Counted from the stretch's first letter, positions 1 to 6,596 are shown. The stretch is 9,376 nt of DNA from Clostridiales bacterium (GCA_012516225.1 JAAYWX010000419.1:1-9376), one strand, 5' to 3'. Numbers and translations: made by a program. The notes: generated by a model not told the origin, from the sequence alone.

Positions 1-3
1 AAT

Positions 4-14
4 CCACCCTTTCT
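4..14 (-). promoter_or_regulatory. Probable ribosome binding site of the next trp operon gene
   Basis: Read on the minus strand, the 30 bases after the trpG stop contain AGAAAGGGTGG, a purine-rich Shine-Dalgarno-like run. The start codon it would serve lies beyond base 1. In trp operons that begin trpE-trpG the following gene is usually trpD (anthranilate phosphoribosyltransferase). That identity is inferred from family knowledge only; no coding sequence of it is in the window. Confidence 0.4.
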
Positions 15-30
15 GTAAATTGAGGACACC

Positions 31-600
31 TTATTGCAGCCTTAAAAAATTTTCCATAATTATTCTTCCGTGCGGCGTCAGAATGGACTCCGGATGAAAC
101 TGCAACCCGAATGTGGGGCGCGAGATATGGCGGACGGCCATAACTTCTCCGAAAGGACCCCAAGCGGTGATTTTAAGACAGGCGGGGATAGAGCTTTTTC
201 GGGCGACCAGAGAATGATAGCGCGCAGCTTCAATCTGCCCGGGCAGACCTTTGAAAACCGGATCTTGGGTATCAATCTCCAATTGCGACTTTTTGCCGTG
301 CATGAGTTTTTCCGCAAGGCATATCTCCGCACCGTATGCTTCACATATGGCCTGATGTCCAAGACAGATTCCGAGAATAGGGATTTTATCCCCGAATCTG
401 AGAACCACTCTTTCGCATATCCCTGCATTTTTCGGATGTCCGGGACCCGGCGAGAGTATGATGTGCGAAGGATTAAGGTGAGCAATTTCATCTTCCGAAA
501 CGGCATCATTCCGCACAATACCTATATCGGGTGATATGGAACCGGCAAGCTGCACAAGGTTATAGGAAAAACTGTCATAATTGTCGATGAGGAGGATCAT
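31..600 (-). CDS. trpG: Anthranilate synthase component II (glutamine amidotransferase)
   Basis: This 189-residue class I glutamine amidotransferase releases ammonia from glutamine and passes it to TrpE for anthranilate synthesis in the cytoplasm. Visible motifs are the N-terminal LLIDNYDSFSYNL, the oxyanion-strand LSPGPGHP (residues 49-56), the nucleophile elbow GICLGHQAI with catalytic Cys79, and QFHPES with His169 and Glu171, completing the Cys-His-Glu triad. Length is normal for a stand-alone TrpG/PabA. The start is supported by AAGGAGG seven bases upstream. This ribosome binding site overlaps the TAA stop of trpE, so translation is probably coupled and subunit amounts matched. In many Firmicutes the same subunit also serves p-aminobenzoate synthase (PabA role), which sequence alone cannot exclude. 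The position directly after trpE behind a Trp T-box favours the trp role. Confidence 0.95.
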   Translation of the reverse strand: MILLIDNYDSFSYNLVQLAGSISPDIGIVRNDAVSEDEIAHLNPSHIILSPGPGHPKNAGICERVVLRFGDKIPILGICLGHQAICEAYGAEICLAEKLMHGKKSQLEIDTQDPVFKGLPGQIEAARYHSLVARKSSIPACLKITAWGPFGEVMAVRHISRPTFGLQFHPESILTPHGRIIMENFLRLQ

Positions 601-612
601 AGTTTTGCCTCC

Positions 613-2055
613 TTATGCGTTTAATATGGCGTTTATTACGGCGGCAGCCTTGTTTTCGGATTCTTCATATTCCAGTTCCGGTACGCTGTCTGCGACTATT
701 CCGCTGCCTGCCTGCACATAGACACCGTTGCCTTGTTTTACTGCCATGCGTATGGCAATGCAGGTGTCCATATTTCCGGTAAAGTCAATATAGCCCAGAG
801 CTCCCCCGTAAATGCCGCGCGGCTGTTTCTCCAGTTCTTCAATTATTTGGCAGGCACGTATTTTAGGGGCACCCGAAAGCGTACCCGCAGGAAGTATGGC
901 CTCTATTGCGGAAAATCCGTCCTCACCTGATCTGATGGTCCCTTCAACTTGGGAGCAAATGTGCATAATTTTAGAGTACCGATGAACCGACTTGTATTCC
1001 GTAACCTGCACTGAACCGAATTCGGAGATTTTGCCCAAATCGTTTCTTCCCAAATCTACAAGCATATTGTGTTCTGACAACTCTTTTTCGTCACAAAGCA
1101 GCTCTTTTTCCAGAGCAAGGTCTTCCTCTCTAAAAGTGCCTCGTGGACGCGAGCCGGCAACGGGGAAAGTGGCAAGCCTGCCGCCATGCAGACGAACCAG
1201 CGTTTCAGGAGAGGAACAGACGAGTTCAAGACCGTCTGTTTTCATATACACCATGTATGGTGAAGGGTTGGAAGCCCGAAGCACGCGGTAGGGACCTATA
1301 AGGCTGCCCTCATGTTCCGCGCAGAACTGGCGGGAAATAACCGCCTGGAAAATATCTCCGTTTCTTATGTGCGCCTTTGCACGTTCGACGGCAAGGCAGT
1401 ATTCTTCTTTTGACATTCCGCATTTGAACTCCGCTTTTATTCTTGACTCGGGGATCTTAACGGTCGATTTGTCTTCCAGCAAAGCGAAAATTTGTTTTAT
1501 ATCTTCCGCTGCTTTTGCGTAATTTTTCTCGAGAGTATCTGTCTTTACGTTGACAATGGCAATAATTTTGCTGCGGTGATGATCAAAGACTATCACCTTA
1601 TCAAAGAGCATTACTTCAAAGTCGTGGAAATTTCCGCGCTTTATTATGAGAGCAGGTTCCGCATAAGAAAACATGGCGTATGAAAAATACCCTATAAGCC
1701 CGCCGGAAAAAGGAGGCAGACCGTCTATGCGCGGAGCTTTGTAATGCGACATAATTTCCCGTAGAACGTCCATAGGCTTGTTGGAAACAATGGTTTTTTG
1801 TTCTCCTCCATATTCCGCGGTTACGGTGCCGCTGTCGCATACAGCGCGGAGTATCGGGTCAAAGGCAAGGAAGGAATACCGTGCCCAAGTTCCGTTACCA
1901 TCGGCGGACTCAAGAAGGCAGCATCTGTCGGATACGGAGGACAGCCTGCACAGCAGATCAACAGGGGTTACCGCATTTGAGGGGATTTCTCGGCATATCG
2001 GAACAATGTCATAGTTCGCGGCGAATTTTTTGGCTTCTTCTAAATTTGATATCAT
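613..2055 (-). CDS. trpE: Anthranilate synthase component I
   Basis: TrpE converts chorismate plus ammonia to anthranilate, the first committed step of tryptophan synthesis. I place the start at the ATG at 2055 (480 residues) because GGAGGTGA sits just upstream; an upstream in-frame ATG at 2151 would lie inside the T-box sequence. The N-terminal domain carries LLES (47-50) followed ten residues later by Ser61, the LLES-X10-S tryptophan feedback-inhibition motif. The chorismate-binding domain shows FPVAGSRPRG (297-306), DEKELSEHNMLVDLGRND (322-339), LPAGTLSGAPK (388-398), GYIDFTGNMDTCIAIR (421-436) and VQAGSGIVADS. Ala at the PVAG position is typical of TrpE, whereas PabB usually has Lys there. 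Ser replaces the common Thr in AGTRPRG, a conservative change. The gene is followed after 12 bases by trpG, forming the heteromeric synthase, and is controlled by the upstream T-box. Confidence 0.96.
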   Translation of the reverse strand: MISNLEEAKKFAANYDIVPICREIPSNAVTPVDLLCRLSSVSDRCCLLESADGNGTWARYSFLAFDPILRAVCDSGTVTAEYGGEQKTIVSNKPMDVLREIMSHYKAPRIDGLPPFSGGLIGYFSYAMFSYAEPALIIKRGNFHDFEVMLFDKVIVFDHHRSKIIAIVNVKTDTLEKNYAKAAEDIKQIFALLEDKSTVKIPESRIKAEFKCGMSKEEYCLAVERAKAHIRNGDIFQAVISRQFCAEHEGSLIGPYRVLRASNPSPYMVYMKTDGLELVCSSPETLVRLHGGRLATFPVAGSRPRGTFREEDLALEKELLCDEKELSEHNMLVDLGRNDLGKISEFGSVQVTEYKSVHRYSKIMHICSQVEGTIRSGEDGFSAIEAILPAGTLSGAPKIRACQIIEELEKQPRGIYGGALGYIDFTGNMDTCIAIRMAVKQGNGVYVQAGSGIVADSVPELEYEESENKAAAVINAILNA

Positions 2056-2087
2056 AAAGGTCACCTCCGGTTTGGATTGCGGAAAAC

Positions 2088-2124
2088 AAAAAAGGCTTTT
2101 GTCCCTGAAAAGGGACAAAAGCCT
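2088..2124 (-). terminator. T-box-controlled intrinsic terminator (attenuator) before trpE
   Basis: Bases 2112-2124 and 2093-2105 form a perfect 13-bp stem (AGGCTTTTGTCCC on one strand) with a six-base loop, followed on the minus strand by a run of six U and then GUUUUCC. The 5' arm of this terminator contains CTTTTGTCCC, which can instead pair with the T-box region at 2133-2149, so terminator and antiterminator exclude each other. It lies about 30 bases upstream of the trpE ribosome binding site. Confidence 0.95.
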
Positions 2125-2381
2125 GAAAACAACTTCTGCGGTGCCACCCAAATTGACGCATACGCGCCCGCTCTTTCATGCACAATTATGCACGTTCCTC
2201 TGATAACGGACAGAAATCCCGTTGAACATTACTCGGTCCTGCAGACCTTTCTTTTCACCCTCATGAACCCATTCCGCACTGTGCCGACTGCCGCATTCAC
2301 ACCGCCTGCGGCTCTCTGAAAGCCTGCCGATCAGAGCGTACTCTTTTCACTCACCGGTTTAATCATATTCCCTTGCGATTT
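2088..2381 (-). promoter_or_regulatory. T-box riboswitch, tRNA-Trp-responsive leader of trpEG
   Basis: The leader binds uncharged tRNA and then allows read-through into trpE. The conserved T-box GGGTGGCACCGC is at 2138-2149. The antiterminator is GGG(2149-2147)/CCC and GCAGAAG(2139-2133)/CTTTTGT(2121-2115), flanking the bulge TGGCACC. Its TGGC can pair with a GCCA tRNA end, which fits the G discriminator base usual for bacterial tRNA-Trp. In Stem I an AGTA loop-E-like segment faces GAATGGG on the 3' side, with the helix CGCTCTG/CAGTGCG between them. TGG at 2271-2269 follows GAA and precedes a purine, as specifier codons do, giving a Trp codon. The motifs were read directly from sequence; the folding of Stem I is my manual reading. 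tRNA-Trp specificity agrees with the downstream genes. Confidence 0.95.
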
Positions 2382-2387
2382 CTAATT

Positions 2388-2415
2388 AGTATAGCACGAA
2401 AATTAGAAATGTCAA
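2388..2415 (-). promoter_or_regulatory. SigmaA-type promoter of the trp operon
   Basis: On the minus strand TTGACA (2415-2410) is followed after 16 bases by TATACT (2393-2388), with a TG two bases before the -10 (TGCTATACT, extended -10). It lies immediately upstream of the T-box leader, with transcription expected to begin near 2381. The match is six of six at -35 and five of six at -10. Confidence 0.85.
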
Positions 2416-2466
2416 TTAAATTATTAAGGATAAATCTTCACATGTTTGGGAAAGGAAGAAATATTT

Positions 2467-2565
2467 ATGAATCAAAGAAACTTCCTGCCTATATATATTC
2501 CTTACACTTCTTTATGGTGCTGCCTAAATGGTATTTTAACAATTTCGGTACAACATTTCAATTGA
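2467..2565 (+). CDS. Possible 32-codon small ORF, unknown function
   Basis: An ATG at 2467 opens a 32-codon frame ending in TGA at 2563-2565. A purine-rich AAAGGAAG stands about ten bases upstream. The peptide begins MNQRNFLPIYIPYTSLW and contains a Cys-Cys pair followed by Leu-Asn-Gly. It overlaps the 3' end of the WYL gene on the other strand and runs divergently from the trp promoter. No clear promoter or terminator is seen, and it resembles nothing I recognise. It may well be a chance frame. Confidence 0.2.
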   Translation: MNQRNFLPIYIPYTSLWCCLNGILTISVQHFN

Positions 2566-3531
2566 AGAGATATGCTCTTGCATTTGCTTTACAACATTTG
2601 TGGGGGAAACGATTCTGACATAATTTCCAAATCCGCAAAGCCAGCCAAAAAACTGAGGAGAAACTGCGACATCCGCGGTTATTCTGAAATGTCCGTCATC
2701 GGAGGGCACTATCACCGTATCCATTCCAAAACGGTCTATGGCAGCACCGATAAGGCTGTTTGCAAATTCCAGAGTAACTTTTTCCGCTTTACCTGTAAAC
2801 ATACCAAAGTGAATTTTAAAGTATTCCGATAAATCAAAATTTCTGAAACAGTCGTGACCGTTTCTTTTTTCCGGGACAACGGAGATGTCTGTCATTTTGT
2901 CTACTCTGAAGTGTTTAATAATGCCATCTTCACCGTCGTACCCTATCATATAGTAGTTATCGTCGTCATAAGTAAGCGCAAAGGGGCGTATGACGTAATA
3001 ATATTCTTTTCCATGCCGATATATGCGTTCTTTGCTCAGGGAGTACTCAAAATATTTGAAGCGGATTTTGCAGTCTTGCGATATGCCGTTATGTATTTCG
3101 TCAACATTATAATAAATCGATTCATTCATGCTTTTGATGCGGTTTTTGACATAGACCTGACGGTGAAGCATACGTGCTTCGTGTACGCTTGCAAGACCTT
3201 CTATTTTTTTAATCAGCGACAGGGTTTTGCTGTACGTTATAAATTTTGATGACTGGACGCTGTCGACAAGAAGTTTTAGCTCAGGGAGCTCGAAATTTCT
3301 GCCTACAACATAGTATCCGCCGCCGGGACCGCGCTGCTGCAGTATGTCCATGCCAAAGAGCCGCAAAGACTCAATGTCTGCATAAATGCTTTTGCGTTCG
3401 TCTGCAATATCGAAAGAATTGAGATATTTTATTATTTCAGAAATCGATACGGGGTGATTTTCATCCGATTGTTCAAGCAGCAGGCGCATTATATAAAGGA
3501 GTTTCAGCTTTTGATTGGGACTTTTAGGCAT
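2536..3531 (-). CDS. WYL-domain transcriptional regulator
   Basis: This 331-residue protein has the layout of DeoR/WYL regulators. A winged helix-turn-helix lies at about residues 8-75, with a wing ending QQRGPGGGYYVVGR. A WYL domain at about 150-215 has the hallmark strands IRPFALTYDDDNYYMIGYD and the arginine-containing KHFRVDKM. A C-terminal WCX-like extension covers about 245-325. WYL proteins are DNA-binding regulators whose WYL domain senses ligands, sometimes nucleotides or single-stranded nucleic acid; the ligand here is unknown. The start is supported by GGAGGGAT seven bases upstream of the ATG. The gene lies upstream of the trp operon on the same strand, but about 120 bases plus a dedicated promoter and T-box separate them. 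Its likely targets include its own promoter, where a 14-bp palindrome sits. Confidence 0.9.
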   Translation of the reverse strand: MPKSPNQKLKLLYIMRLLLEQSDENHPVSISEIIKYLNSFDIADERKSIYADIESLRLFGMDILQQRGPGGGYYVVGRNFELPELKLLVDSVQSSKFITYSKTLSLIKKIEGLASVHEARMLHRQVYVKNRIKSMNESIYYNVDEIHNGISQDCKIRFKYFEYSLSKERIYRHGKEYYYVIRPFALTYDDDNYYMIGYDGEDGIIKHFRVDKMTDISVVPEKRNGHDCFRNFDLSEYFKIHFGMFTGKAEKVTLEFANSLIGAAIDRFGMDTVIVPSDDGHFRITADVAVSPQFFGWLCGFGNYVRIVSPTNVVKQMQEHISSIEMLYRNC

Positions 3532-3581
3532 GAGTTATCCCTCCGTAATAACAAATCAAGCCATGAGTAGGATATACAACC

Positions 3582-3610
3582 ATTTTAAGATATTTATGGA
3601 AAAAACTCAA
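3582..3610 (-). promoter_or_regulatory. Probable promoter of the WYL regulator gene
   Basis: On the minus strand TTGAGT (3610-3605) and TAAAAT (3587-3582) are spaced by 17 bases, pointing at the WYL start 50 bases downstream. The left arm of the 14-bp palindrome (3590-3603) lies inside the spacer, so a protein bound there would block this promoter. Confidence 0.6.
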
Positions 3611-3627
3611 CTGTTTTCCATAAATAT
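3590..3627. repeat. Perfect 14-bp inverted repeat, candidate operator between divergent promoters
   Basis: ATATTTATGGAAAA (3590-3603) and its exact reverse complement TTTTCCATAAATAT (3614-3627) are separated by ten bases. The repeat is AT-rich and has no adjoining U-run, so it does not look like a terminator. Its left arm lies between the -35 and -10 of the WYL promoter candidate, and its right arm touches a TTGACA on the plus strand. This is the expected geometry for an autoregulatory operator of the adjacent WYL protein, but binding is inferred. Confidence 0.7.
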
Positions 3628-3657
3628 TGACAAATTAAGAGTAAATTTAAGGATATT
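3627..3657 (+). promoter_or_regulatory. Possible rightward promoter next to the palindrome
   Basis: A perfect TTGACA (3627-3632) is followed after 19 bases by GATATT (3652-3657), a four-of-six -10. The spacing is long, so strength is uncertain, and activation or control by a bound regulator would be plausible. Transcription would run through the 12-codon ORF at 3711 into the terminator at 3792. Confidence 0.4.
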
Positions 3658-3710
3658 TTTAAAGGCTCAATATGTTCTTGTTTGAAAATTATCCCCTATG
3701 GAGGCTTGTA

Positions 3711-3749
3711 ATGGGACGGAAGGAACATTATTATAAAAACAGTGAGTAG
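3711..3749 (+). CDS. Putative 12-residue leader peptide
   Basis: ATG at 3711 opens MGRKEHYYKNSE followed by TAG. TGGAGG lies six bases upstream, a near-ideal ribosome binding site at an ideal distance, which is uncommon for a random short frame. The frame lies between a rightward promoter candidate and an intrinsic terminator about 40 bases after its stop, the arrangement of a leader peptide in an attenuated transcript or of a small stand-alone transcript. The two adjacent Tyr codons are the only repeated-residue run besides charged residues. Function is unknown and coding is not proven. Confidence 0.35.
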   Translation: MGRKEHYYKNSE

Positions 3750-3773
3750 TTATTGTGTTTTTGCCTTTCTTTC

Positions 3774-3830
3774 CTTATCTTCCGCTGATAAGAACCGCCT
3801 GCCCAGATATTATGCAGGCGGTTCCTTTTT
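3774..3830 (+). terminator. Strong intrinsic terminator upstream of the ECF operon
   Basis: GAACCGCCTGC (3792-3802) pairs perfectly with GCAGGCGGTTC (3814-3824), an 11-bp GC-rich stem with an 11-base loop, followed by CTTTTT. A small hairpin CTTATC/GATAAG (3774-3779, 3787-3792) abuts and shares one base with its 5' arm, so the two compete slightly. It ends any transcript begun at the palindrome region, or acts as an attenuator for the ECF genes 230 bases downstream. Confidence 0.9.
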
Positions 3831-3897
3831 ATGAAATTAGAGAGGTACTTATTTCCCGCTTGAGGACAGAATTCGTGTTTGTATCCCCGGCAGGGGC

Positions 3898-3926
3898 TTG
3901 CGGCGGAAAAGAAGGCTTTTTATACT
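3898..3926 (+). promoter_or_regulatory. Probable promoter of the ECF transporter operon
   Basis: TTGCGG (3898-3903) and TATACT (3921-3926) are spaced by 17 bases. The -10 matches in five of six positions; the -35 keeps only the TTG. Transcription would start near 3932, directly ahead of a 9-bp inverted repeat. It lies after the terminator, so the ECF operon need not depend on the upstream promoter. Confidence 0.55.
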
Positions 3927-3933
3927 AAATTAA

Positions 3934-3962
3934 CCGATAAAGTATTATTATGCCTTTATCGG
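3934..3962 (+). repeat. 9-bp inverted repeat at the predicted 5' end of the ECF mRNA
   Basis: CCGATAAAG (3934-3942) pairs exactly with CTTTATCGG (3954-3962) across an 11-base loop. It starts about eight bases after the -10 of the promoter candidate. It could be an operator overlapping the transcription start, or a protective 5' hairpin in the mRNA. No U-run follows on either strand, so it is not a terminator. Confidence 0.6.
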
Positions 3963-3978
3963 AAAAATATGAAACAGA

Positions 3979-4042
3979 GGATTTTGGAAACGGCGGAGCC
4001 TGTATTTACGGCAAAGAATAAAAGCAAACGCCTCCAAAATCC
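3979..4042 (+). promoter_or_regulatory. Long-range stem in the ECF 5' leader, unknown structured RNA
   Basis: GGATTTTGGA (3979-3988) pairs perfectly with TCCAAAATCC (4033-4042). After a three-base bulge (AAC) the helix continues as GGCG (3992-3995) with CGCC (4029-4032). The enclosed 33 bases hold a possible GCC/GGC hairpin. The closing arm ends four bases before the GGGAG ribosome binding site region of the first ATPase gene. I see none of the signatures I know for TPP, cobalamin, FMN, preQ1 or THF riboswitches. The pairing is certain; a regulatory role is inferred. Confidence 0.5.
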
Positions 4043-4061
4043 GGCGGGAGAAAGACAGCCG

Positions 4062-4895
4062 ATGAAGGCCATAGATGCAAAAGACCTGCACCACTGCTAT
4101 GAATATGAAAGCGGCAGAACCCCTCCGCTTGACGGCGTAAGCCTGACAATAAGACGGGGGGAATTTGCAGCAATCCTTGGACATAACGGCTGCGGAAAGT
4201 CGACGCTTGTAAAGCATTTTAATGTTCTTATCCCTGTGCAGCAGGGAGAACTGACAGTTGCGGGGCTGAATGCAAAAGAGAAAAGTAATTTGCGGAAAAT
4301 TAGAAAATCCTGTGGCATGGTGTTTCAAAATCCAGATAATCAGTTTGTTTCTTCAATCATAAAAGAAGATATTGCGTTCGGACTTGAAAATTACGATACG
4401 CCACAGGAAAAAATACCGGAAATAACTGCCACCGTACTCAGAACGGTCGGAATGGAAGGATATGAAAATAAATCTCCGCATATGCTCTCCGGCGGACAAA
4501 AACAGCGGATAGCGATTGCGGGAGTCCTTGCGGTAGAGCCTGACATTATCATATTTGACGAGGCGACATCCATGCTCGACCCGGAAGGAAGGCGTGAAGT
4601 CATTGAAACGATGAAGCGTCTGCACGACGAGGAACATAAAACGGTGATAATGATTTCACATTATGTTGAGGAAGCGGTCTTTGCTGATAGGGTTTTTCTG
4701 CTTAATGAAGGAAAGATAGCGGCGGAAGGAACGCCGGAAGAGATACTTACGAACCCAGACCTGCTTTTGCAGGCGGGACTTTTGCCGCCTTTTGCGGTTC
4801 GGGTATTCTATGACTTGAAAAACGCTGGTGTTATTCTTGGAAGGTGCCCGCTTACAAGCACTGAGCTTGCGGAGGAAATATGCCGGTTGAAATAG
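4062..4895 (+). CDS. ecfA1: ECF transporter ATPase 1 (EcfA1/CbiO-like)
   Basis: This 277-residue cytoplasmic ATPase is one half of the pair that powers an energy-coupling factor importer. Motifs are Walker A GHNGCGKST (40-48), Q-loop FQNPDNQF (89-95), signature LSGGQ (142-146), Walker B IIIFDEAT with Asp166 and Glu167, and switch His200. FQNPDNQ is typical of EcfA1. I chose the ATG at 4062, where family homology begins (MKAIDAKDLHHCYEYE). A GGGAG lies 11 bases upstream, rather far, so the start is a little uncertain. The frame stays open back to 3879, but that stretch has no ATPase similarity and holds the leader stem. The 3' end overlaps the next gene by 16 bases, so translation is probably coupled. 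Confidence 0.93.
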   Translation: MKAIDAKDLHHCYEYESGRTPPLDGVSLTIRRGEFAAILGHNGCGKSTLVKHFNVLIPVQQGELTVAGLNAKEKSNLRKIRKSCGMVFQNPDNQFVSSIIKEDIAFGLENYDTPQEKIPEITATVLRTVGMEGYENKSPHMLSGGQKQRIAIAGVLAVEPDIIIFDEATSMLDPEGRREVIETMKRLHDEEHKTVIMISHYVEEAVFADRVFLLNEGKIAAEGTPEEILTNPDLLLQAGLLPPFAVRVFYDLKNAGVILGRCPLTSTELAEEICRLK

Positions 4896-5740
4896 AAAAT
4901 GTTTCTTATGTTTATGCAAAAGGGACACCATATGAAGCCAAAGCATTGAATAGAATTTGCCTAAAAATTGAAGACGGTACCTTTACGGGCGTGATGGGAC
5001 ATACGGGGTGCGGCAAGTCTACTCTTATACAGCTTATCGCCGGATTGCTTGAGCCGTCGGAAGGAAGAATTTTTCTTGACGGCAAAGACATCAATTTAAG
5101 AGGATATGACCGGAAAGAACTGCGAAAGAAAGTGGGAGTGATTTTTCAATACCCTGAATATCAATTGTTTGAAACAACGGTTGAGAGAGATGTTATGTTC
5201 GGGGCGAAACGTTTGGGGCTTTCGAGAGCCGAAACCGAAGAGAGAGTAAGATGGGCGCTTGAAAAGGTTGGATTTGACTATGAAAGAATGCGCAGACTTT
5301 CGCCTCTTGGACTTTCGGGCGGGGAGAGAAAAAGAATTGCCATGGCGGGAGTATTGGCTGTAAAGCCGGAAATTCTTATAATGGACGAACCTATTGCGGG
5401 GCTTGACCCTCTCGGAAGAGAAGCTTTGTTGAAGCTTACAGACGAGCTTAACGCCGAGGGAACCACGATAATTATGGTATCGCACGATGCCGACGTCCTT
5501 GCGGAGCACGCTGGCAGGGTTATAGTTATGGAAAATGGTGAAATAGCAATGGATGGTGCGGCCAAGGAGATTTTAAGCAGCGTAAAAAAACTTGAAGAAA
5601 AAAGGCTTGGCATAAGCCAAGCTGCCGAAACAGCAAAACTTCTGAGAGAGCGCGGAATCGACATAGGGCAGGATATCACACGCTATGATGAGCTTGTTTT
5701 CCGTCTTGTTTCCTATTTAAAAGGGGGAGCGCAAAAATGA
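4880..5740 (+). CDS. ecfA2: ECF transporter ATPase 2 (EcfA2/CbiO-like)
   Basis: This 286-residue second ATPase pairs with EcfA1 as a heterodimer and, with EcfT, forms the coupling module. Walker A GHTGCGKST is at 40-48, Q-loop FQYPEYQLF at 89-97 (the Tyr-Pro-Glu form is characteristic of EcfA2), the signature is LSGGE at 145-149, Walker B ILIMDEP has Asp169 and Glu170, and switch His202 follows. Signature Glu in place of Gln is common in EcfA2. The start codon follows GGAGG by four bases, inside the end of ecfA1. The TGA stop overlaps the ecfT start in an ATGA. Full length for the family, with no sign of damage. Confidence 0.94.
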   Translation: MPVEIENVSYVYAKGTPYEAKALNRICLKIEDGTFTGVMGHTGCGKSTLIQLIAGLLEPSEGRIFLDGKDINLRGYDRKELRKKVGVIFQYPEYQLFETTVERDVMFGAKRLGLSRAETEERVRWALEKVGFDYERMRRLSPLGLSGGERKRIAMAGVLAVKPEILIMDEPIAGLDPLGREALLKLTDELNAEGTTIIMVSHDADVLAEHAGRVIVMENGEIAMDGAAKEILSSVKKLEEKRLGISQAAETAKLLRERGIDIGQDITRYDELVFRLVSYLKGGAQK

Positions 5741-6525
5741 ACAGCCTTCCGGCAGGAATGTTCGTTCAAGGGAACTCGTTTATACATAGGCTGGACGCAA
5801 GAATGAAGCTGCCGCTGCTGATAGGACTTATAACCGCCGTCGTTAATACGGATTCTGCAGCAGGATATGCCGCTATTATGGCGGCTGCCGCAGGGATTAT
5901 CATGCTTTCAGAACTTGGTGTAAAAACAGCGCTTTCTCCGGCTATCGGAATGTATCCGTTTTTTATTTTCATATTTCTTATGAACGCATGCTTTTTCAGC
6001 ACGGAAGACACGTGGTTTTCGTTCTGGATAATTCACCCCTCGCCATACGGAGTACGTCAGGGCATAAATGTTGTTCTGCATGTGCTTTTGGTGATTATAT
6101 TCAGCAATGTGATGACCTGCACCACTGCACCTATGGAGATTACGGATGCGCTGAAAAGCCTGATATCGCCTTTTCGTATTTTTAAAATACCTGCCGATCA
6201 AATTGCTATGATTATATCGGTGGCCATACAGTTTATTCCTGTGCTTTTTGAAGAAGCGGATATGATAAAAAAAGCACAGACTGCGCGCGGGGCAATGTTT
6301 GACAGCACCAAATTTGCCGAAAAGGCGGCGGCGGTAATGCCGCTTGTTATACCGATATTCGTTGGTGCGTTCCGACGTGCCGATGAGTTGTCCATGGCAA
6401 TGGAAGCAAGGGGTTATGGAGGAAATAGAAAATACTTAAAAAAATCGGAACCTCTGCATGCTTGGGACTATGCGGCGGCTGCTGCGGTTATCGCTCTGTG
6501 CTTGCTACAGACAGTGATTTTGTAG
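5737..6525 (+). CDS. ecfT: ECF transporter transmembrane protein EcfT (CbiQ-like)
   Basis: This 262-residue membrane protein links the ATPases to the S component. It has several hydrophobic segments (roughly 25-60, 68-87, 108-127, 155-172, 197-212 and 245-262). Two coupling-helix motifs typical of EcfT are present: AQTARGA around Arg184 and AMEARGYGG around Arg225; each ARG contacts one ATPase. GGGGGAG lies seven bases upstream of the start, and the ATGA overlap with ecfA2 supports coupled translation. The absence of cobalt-specific partners (CbiM, CbiN) argues against naming it cbiQ. Confidence 0.93.
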   Translation: MNSLPAGMFVQGNSFIHRLDARMKLPLLIGLITAVVNTDSAAGYAAIMAAAAGIIMLSELGVKTALSPAIGMYPFFIFIFLMNACFFSTEDTWFSFWIIHPSPYGVRQGINVVLHVLLVIIFSNVMTCTTAPMEITDALKSLISPFRIFKIPADQIAMIISVAIQFIPVLFEEADMIKKAQTARGAMFDSTKFAEKAAAVMPLVIPIFVGAFRRADELSMAMEARGYGGNRKYLKKSEPLHAWDYAAAAAVIALCLLQTVIL

Positions 6526-6596
6526 TCTGCCTTATTTCATATCGGGCGAAGCAGGTGTGGAATATGGAGAGGATATATTATGGAGGTGTCTATTTG

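Noticed and set aside
2056..2151. Upstream in-frame start of trpE at 2151
   Set aside because: It lies inside the T-box core and terminator and has no ribosome binding site, whereas ATG 2055 has GGAGGTGA.
3879..4061. Open N-terminal extension of the first ECF ATPase frame (61 extra codons)
   Set aside because: The extension has no ATPase similarity, covers the predicted promoter, the 5' hairpin and the leader stem, and would give an atypically long protein. The family start fits ATG 4062.
3532..4061. Cobalamin, TPP, FMN, preQ1 or THF riboswitch ahead of the ECF operon
   Set aside because: I looked for their conserved boxes and found none. The folding seen is reported only as an unknown structured leader.
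6462..6596. Longer S component starting inside ecfT
   Set aside because: The added residues are poor membrane-protein sequence and overlap ecfT. ATG 6597 has GGAGGTG at good spacing. An intermediate ATG at 6564 has only a weak AGGTG.
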